The position numbers and the translations under genes were made by a program. DNA of 8,839 nucleotides from Actinomycetes bacterium. Lineage in GTDB: Bacteria; Actinomycetota; Acidimicrobiia; Acidimicrobiales; Microtrichaceae. The DNA is taken from positions 1-8,839 of the forward strand of contig JAFAFN010000437.1 of assembly GCA_023423475.1 (NCBI GenBank). The letters run 5' to 3'. The number at the start of each line of letters is the position of its first letter. Position 1 is the first letter of the stretch. Below the pieces are notes generated by a model. The model was not told the DNA's origin. It ran no database searches and saw nothing but the letters and a program-made list of their open reading frames with translations. Below, piece after piece: positions 6,054 to 8,839 of this stretch.

Positions 6054-6061
6054 GGGAGGTG
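6054..6061 (+). promoter_or_regulatory. Strong Shine-Dalgarno of rimP
   Basis: GGGAGGTG lies 4 bases before the rimP ATG at 6066 and is the strongest ribosome binding site in the window. It fixes the rimP start and contrasts with ispG, the hydrolase and proS, which have none. Confidence 0.8.
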
Positions 6062-6065
6062 AACG

Positions 6066-6649
6066 ATGAGCGTGACGATCGACAGGGTGAGGGAGCTGAT
6101 CCAGCCGCTGCTCGGAGAGCTCGACGTCGAGCTCTACGACATCGACCACGTCGGTGGCAGCCTTCGGATCACCCTGGATCGGCCGGGCGGCATCGACGTC
6201 GACGCCATCACCCGCGCCACCCGTTCGATCTCCTCCGCGCTCGACGAGGCGGACGTCGTCCCCGGTGCCTACACCCTCGAGGTGTCGAGCCCCGGCATCG
6301 AGCGGTCCCTCCGGACCGTCGCCCACTTCGAGGGCGCGATCGGCGAGGACGTCAAGCTCAAGACCCGCCCGGGGATCGAGGGCGATCGTCGCGCCGAGGG
6401 CCGACTCGTCTCGGTCGCGGATGGCCGCGTCACCATCGAGGGCGAGGACGGCACGTCGAGGACCCTGCCGATCGACGACATCGAGCGGGCGCACACCGTC
6501 TACGACTGGACCCCGCCGCCCAAGCCGGGCAAGTCCCAGCAGGGCAAGCAGAAGTCGGGCCAGCAGCCCAAGCCCAAGCCTTCGACGGACGCGGCGGATC
6601 ATGCCGCACCGTCCACCATCACCAATCCGACCGACAGTGAGGCCACGCC

Positions 6650-6653
<4 letters not shown>
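6066..6653 (+). CDS. rimP: Ribosome maturation factor RimP
   Basis: A 195-residue cytoplasmic protein needed for maturation of the 30S ribosomal subunit. The N-terminal RimP domain (1 to about 85) includes YDIDHVGGSLRITLDRPGGI and the family signature LEVSSPGIERSL (71-82). A C-terminal SH3-like domain follows (about 90-148, ending HTVYDWTPP). Beyond it is a tail of about 45 residues (149-195) that looks disordered: first Lys/Gln/Pro-rich (KPGKSQQGKQKSG), then neutral to acidic. Typical RimP is about 150-170 residues, so the tail is an extension. The strong GGGAGGTG decides the start. The stop overlaps the nusA ATG by 4 bases (ATGA), which indicates translational coupling, and the rimP-nusA pairing is conserved across bacteria. 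The terminator in its leader suggests attenuation of the whole operon. Confidence 0.95.
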
Positions 6654-7949
<1,296 letters not shown>

Positions 7950-7972
<23 letters not shown>

Positions 7973-8228
7973 GGGTCCTCGACGCACCTGCGTCGGTTGC
8001 CGCCGCACCACCGGACAGTCCGAGCTGATCCGACTGGTCGCCGGCGCCGACGGCGTGCAGGCTGGTCGGACGCTCGCCGGTCGTGGTGCCTGGGTGTGTC
8101 CCACCAGTGGATGCGTCGATGCGGCGCTCGCCAAGGGTGCCCTTGCCCGAGCACTGCGGATCGACCGTCGGGCGGTCGACCCGGGTCAGGTCCGAGTGGC
8201 CGCGCTGGGGCCGTCCGGAGGCGTCTGA
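7950..8228 (+). CDS. ylxR: YlxR family (DUF448) putative RNA-binding protein
   Basis: A 92-residue YlxR-family protein, the usual small gene between nusA and infB. The signatures are GPRRTCVGCRRT (9-20), ELIRLV (25-30) and GRGAWVCP (44-51), with four cysteines (C14, C17, C50, C55) that could form a metal site. Family members have been described as nucleoid-associated regulators or as RNase P RNA-binding proteins; which applies here cannot be told. The ATG at 7950 is chosen because it is the nearest start before the conserved GPRRTC block; it overlaps the end of nusA by 23 bases in another frame. An earlier in-frame ATG at 7875 would add only a repetitive Arg/Pro/Thr tail read from the nusA acidic-tail DNA and is unlikely. 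No clear Shine-Dalgarno is visible, so translation probably depends on coupling to nusA. Confidence 0.92.
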
Positions 8229-8426
8229 CGTCGGCGTCGCACCGCAGCGCCGACCGGTGGGTGTGACGCACGTCCACCGGCGGAAGGCGGTTCGTACGGC
8301 GTCGCGATCCGTGCGAAGATGTATGACTGCCGGCGGAGCCCGGCGCCCGTCGCGCCCGGGGTACCGCGGGTCGAGCGGGTCTTGAGTGGTGCCGGGGGAC
8401 CGGCGCCAAGGAACGAACGGAACGTT
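8229..8426 (+). other. 198-base structured gap between ylxR and infB
   Basis: No gene is supported here. The clearest structure is a hairpin with arms CCGGTGG (8254-8260) and CCACCGG (8274-8280), where GTG and CAC inside the loop may extend it; no T-run follows. Further GC palindromes such as GCCGG/CCGGC occur around 8319-8334. TATGAC at 8312-8317 is a weak -10-like match with no good -35, so an infB promoter is possible but not called. Purine-rich AAGGAACGAACGGAA precedes the infB start. Confidence 0.5.
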
Positions 8427-8839
8427 TTGGCAAAGCTACGGGTGTACGAGCTCGCGAAGGAGCTCGGTCTCACCAACAAGGAGTGCATCGACCTCTGCAA
8501 CGCGCTGGGTTACGGCGTGAAGAGTCACTCGTCCTCGTTGGACGGTGCCTATGCAGACCAGGTCCGCCGGAAGGCGCAGCGCGAGGGACTGGTCCGGGAC
8601 CAGCAGCCCGAGGACCAGAAGTCGGCCAAGAAGGCGCCCGAGCCCGAGCCCGCCGCGCCAGAGGCACCGGCCGCCGCGCCCGAGGCACCGGCAGCTGCCC
8701 CTGCCGCAGAGCAGCCGGCCGCACCTGCGCCCGCGCCCGCTCCTGAGCCCGCCGAGCCGGCTCCCGCACCGGCCGCTGCCGAGCAGCAGCCCGCCACGAA
8801 GAAGGTCATCTCGTCGAAGCCGACGAGCGGCCGTCCGGC
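8427..8839 (+). CDS. infB: Translation initiation factor IF-2, N-terminal part (3' end outside window)
   Basis: The first 137 codons of IF-2, the GTPase that places initiator tRNA on the 30S subunit and promotes subunit joining. The start is TTG: residues 1-13, (M)AKLRVYELAKELG, match the canonical N-terminal domain MAKVRVYELAKELG of IF-2, and no ATG or GTG lies in frame close upstream. The IF2-N domain covers about 1-50. A low-complexity Pro/Ala/Glu linker follows (about 66-122), including the tandem unit AAPEAPA at 76-82 and 83-89, and then a return to TKKVISSKPTSGRP. The G domain lies beyond the window. A purine-rich stretch precedes the start (AAGGA at 8408-8412, rather far at 14 bases; GGAA closer at 8419). 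Another in-frame TTG at 8382 is possible but would add residues unlike the family. Identity is secure; the start is likely. Confidence 0.93.
   Translation, partial: MAKLRVYELAKELGLTNKECIDLCNALGYGVKSHSSSLDGAYADQVRRKAQREGLVRDQQPEDQKSAKKAPEPEPAAPEAPAAAPEAPAAAPAAEQPAAPAPAPAPEPAEPAPAPAAAEQQPATKKVISSKPTSGRP
8652..8693 (+). repeat. 21-base tandem repeat in the IF-2 Pro/Ala linker
   Basis: Units 8652-8672 and 8673-8693 match at 19 of 21 positions and both encode AAPEAPA. It lies inside infB and is part of the variable IF-2 linker; repeat-length variation there would be tolerated. Confidence 0.75.

Noticed and set aside
5862..6065. A tRNA gene before rimP (as metY in E. coli).
   Set aside because: No cloverleaf, T-loop GTTC motif with matching acceptor arms, or CCA end could be found; the hairpins here fit terminator and leader structures instead.
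4431..6602. Minus-strand open frame of 723 codons across proS and rimP.
   Set aside because: It spans two well-identified genes and the terminator region on the opposite strand; no conserved motif.
8382..8426. Upstream in-frame TTG at 8382 as the infB start.
   Set aside because: It would add 15 residues unlike IF-2; the TTG at 8427 gives exactly the canonical AKLRVYELAKELG N-terminus.
8470..8809. Minus-strand Ala/Gly-rich open frames opposite infB.
   Set aside because: They are the complement of the IF-2 Pro/Ala/Glu linker, with repetitive composition only.

Overview
This window is a GC-rich (roughly 70% by eye) stretch of bacterial chromosome carrying a conserved housekeeping block: dxr (3' end only) - rseP - ispG - [opposite-strand alpha/beta hydrolase] - proS - rimP - nusA - ylxR - infB (5' end only). 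The order dxr / site-2 protease / ispG ... proS ... rimP / nusA / ylxR / infB is the one found in Actinomycetota such as Mycobacterium. The GC bias, the TANNNT boxes placed for leaderless transcripts and the protein details suggest an actinobacterium, perhaps of the Acidimicrobiia (inference; no 16S or other marker is present). There are no mobile elements, CRISPR arrays, phage genes or RNA genes.

Region 1 (1-3321) holds isoprenoid synthesis and membrane proteolysis. The DXR C-terminus overlaps the start of a membrane metalloprotease with HELGH and a C-terminal FDGG motif. After a 52-base gap comes ispG (methylerythritol phosphate pathway), which has its own -10-like box 7 bases before its ATG. 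Just past the ispG stop is an imperfect second copy of the last part of the gene (3327-3385).

Region 2 (3396-4394, minus strand) is a membrane-anchored or secreted alpha/beta hydrolase inserted in the block on the opposite strand. It is divergent from proS across only 51 bases, and both genes have a TANNNT box 8 bases before their ATG.

Region 3 (4446-5861) is prolyl-tRNA synthetase of the short archaeal/eukaryotic-like type, without the editing insertion of the long bacterial type. A 22-base tandem duplication spans its stop codon.

Region 4 (5862-6065) is the most regulatory-looking part of the window. It contains a 13-bp inverted repeat, a TATACT -10 box, a textbook intrinsic terminator inside the presumed rimP leader, a further small hairpin, and a strong Shine-Dalgarno. 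This fits transcription attenuation of the rimP-nusA-ylxR-infB operon, which would make sense because NusA itself acts on terminators.

Region 5 (6066-8839) is that translation/transcription operon: rimP and nusA overlap by 4 bases, and ylxR starts inside the 3' end of nusA. A 198-base structured gap precedes infB, which begins with TTG. NusA carries an unusual C-terminal extension with no basic residue in its last 110 positions.

I see no new multi-gene system. The points worth a second look are the attenuator-like rimP leader, the divergent leaderless promoters, the stop-codon-spanning duplications, the ProRS type, and the acidic NusA tail.
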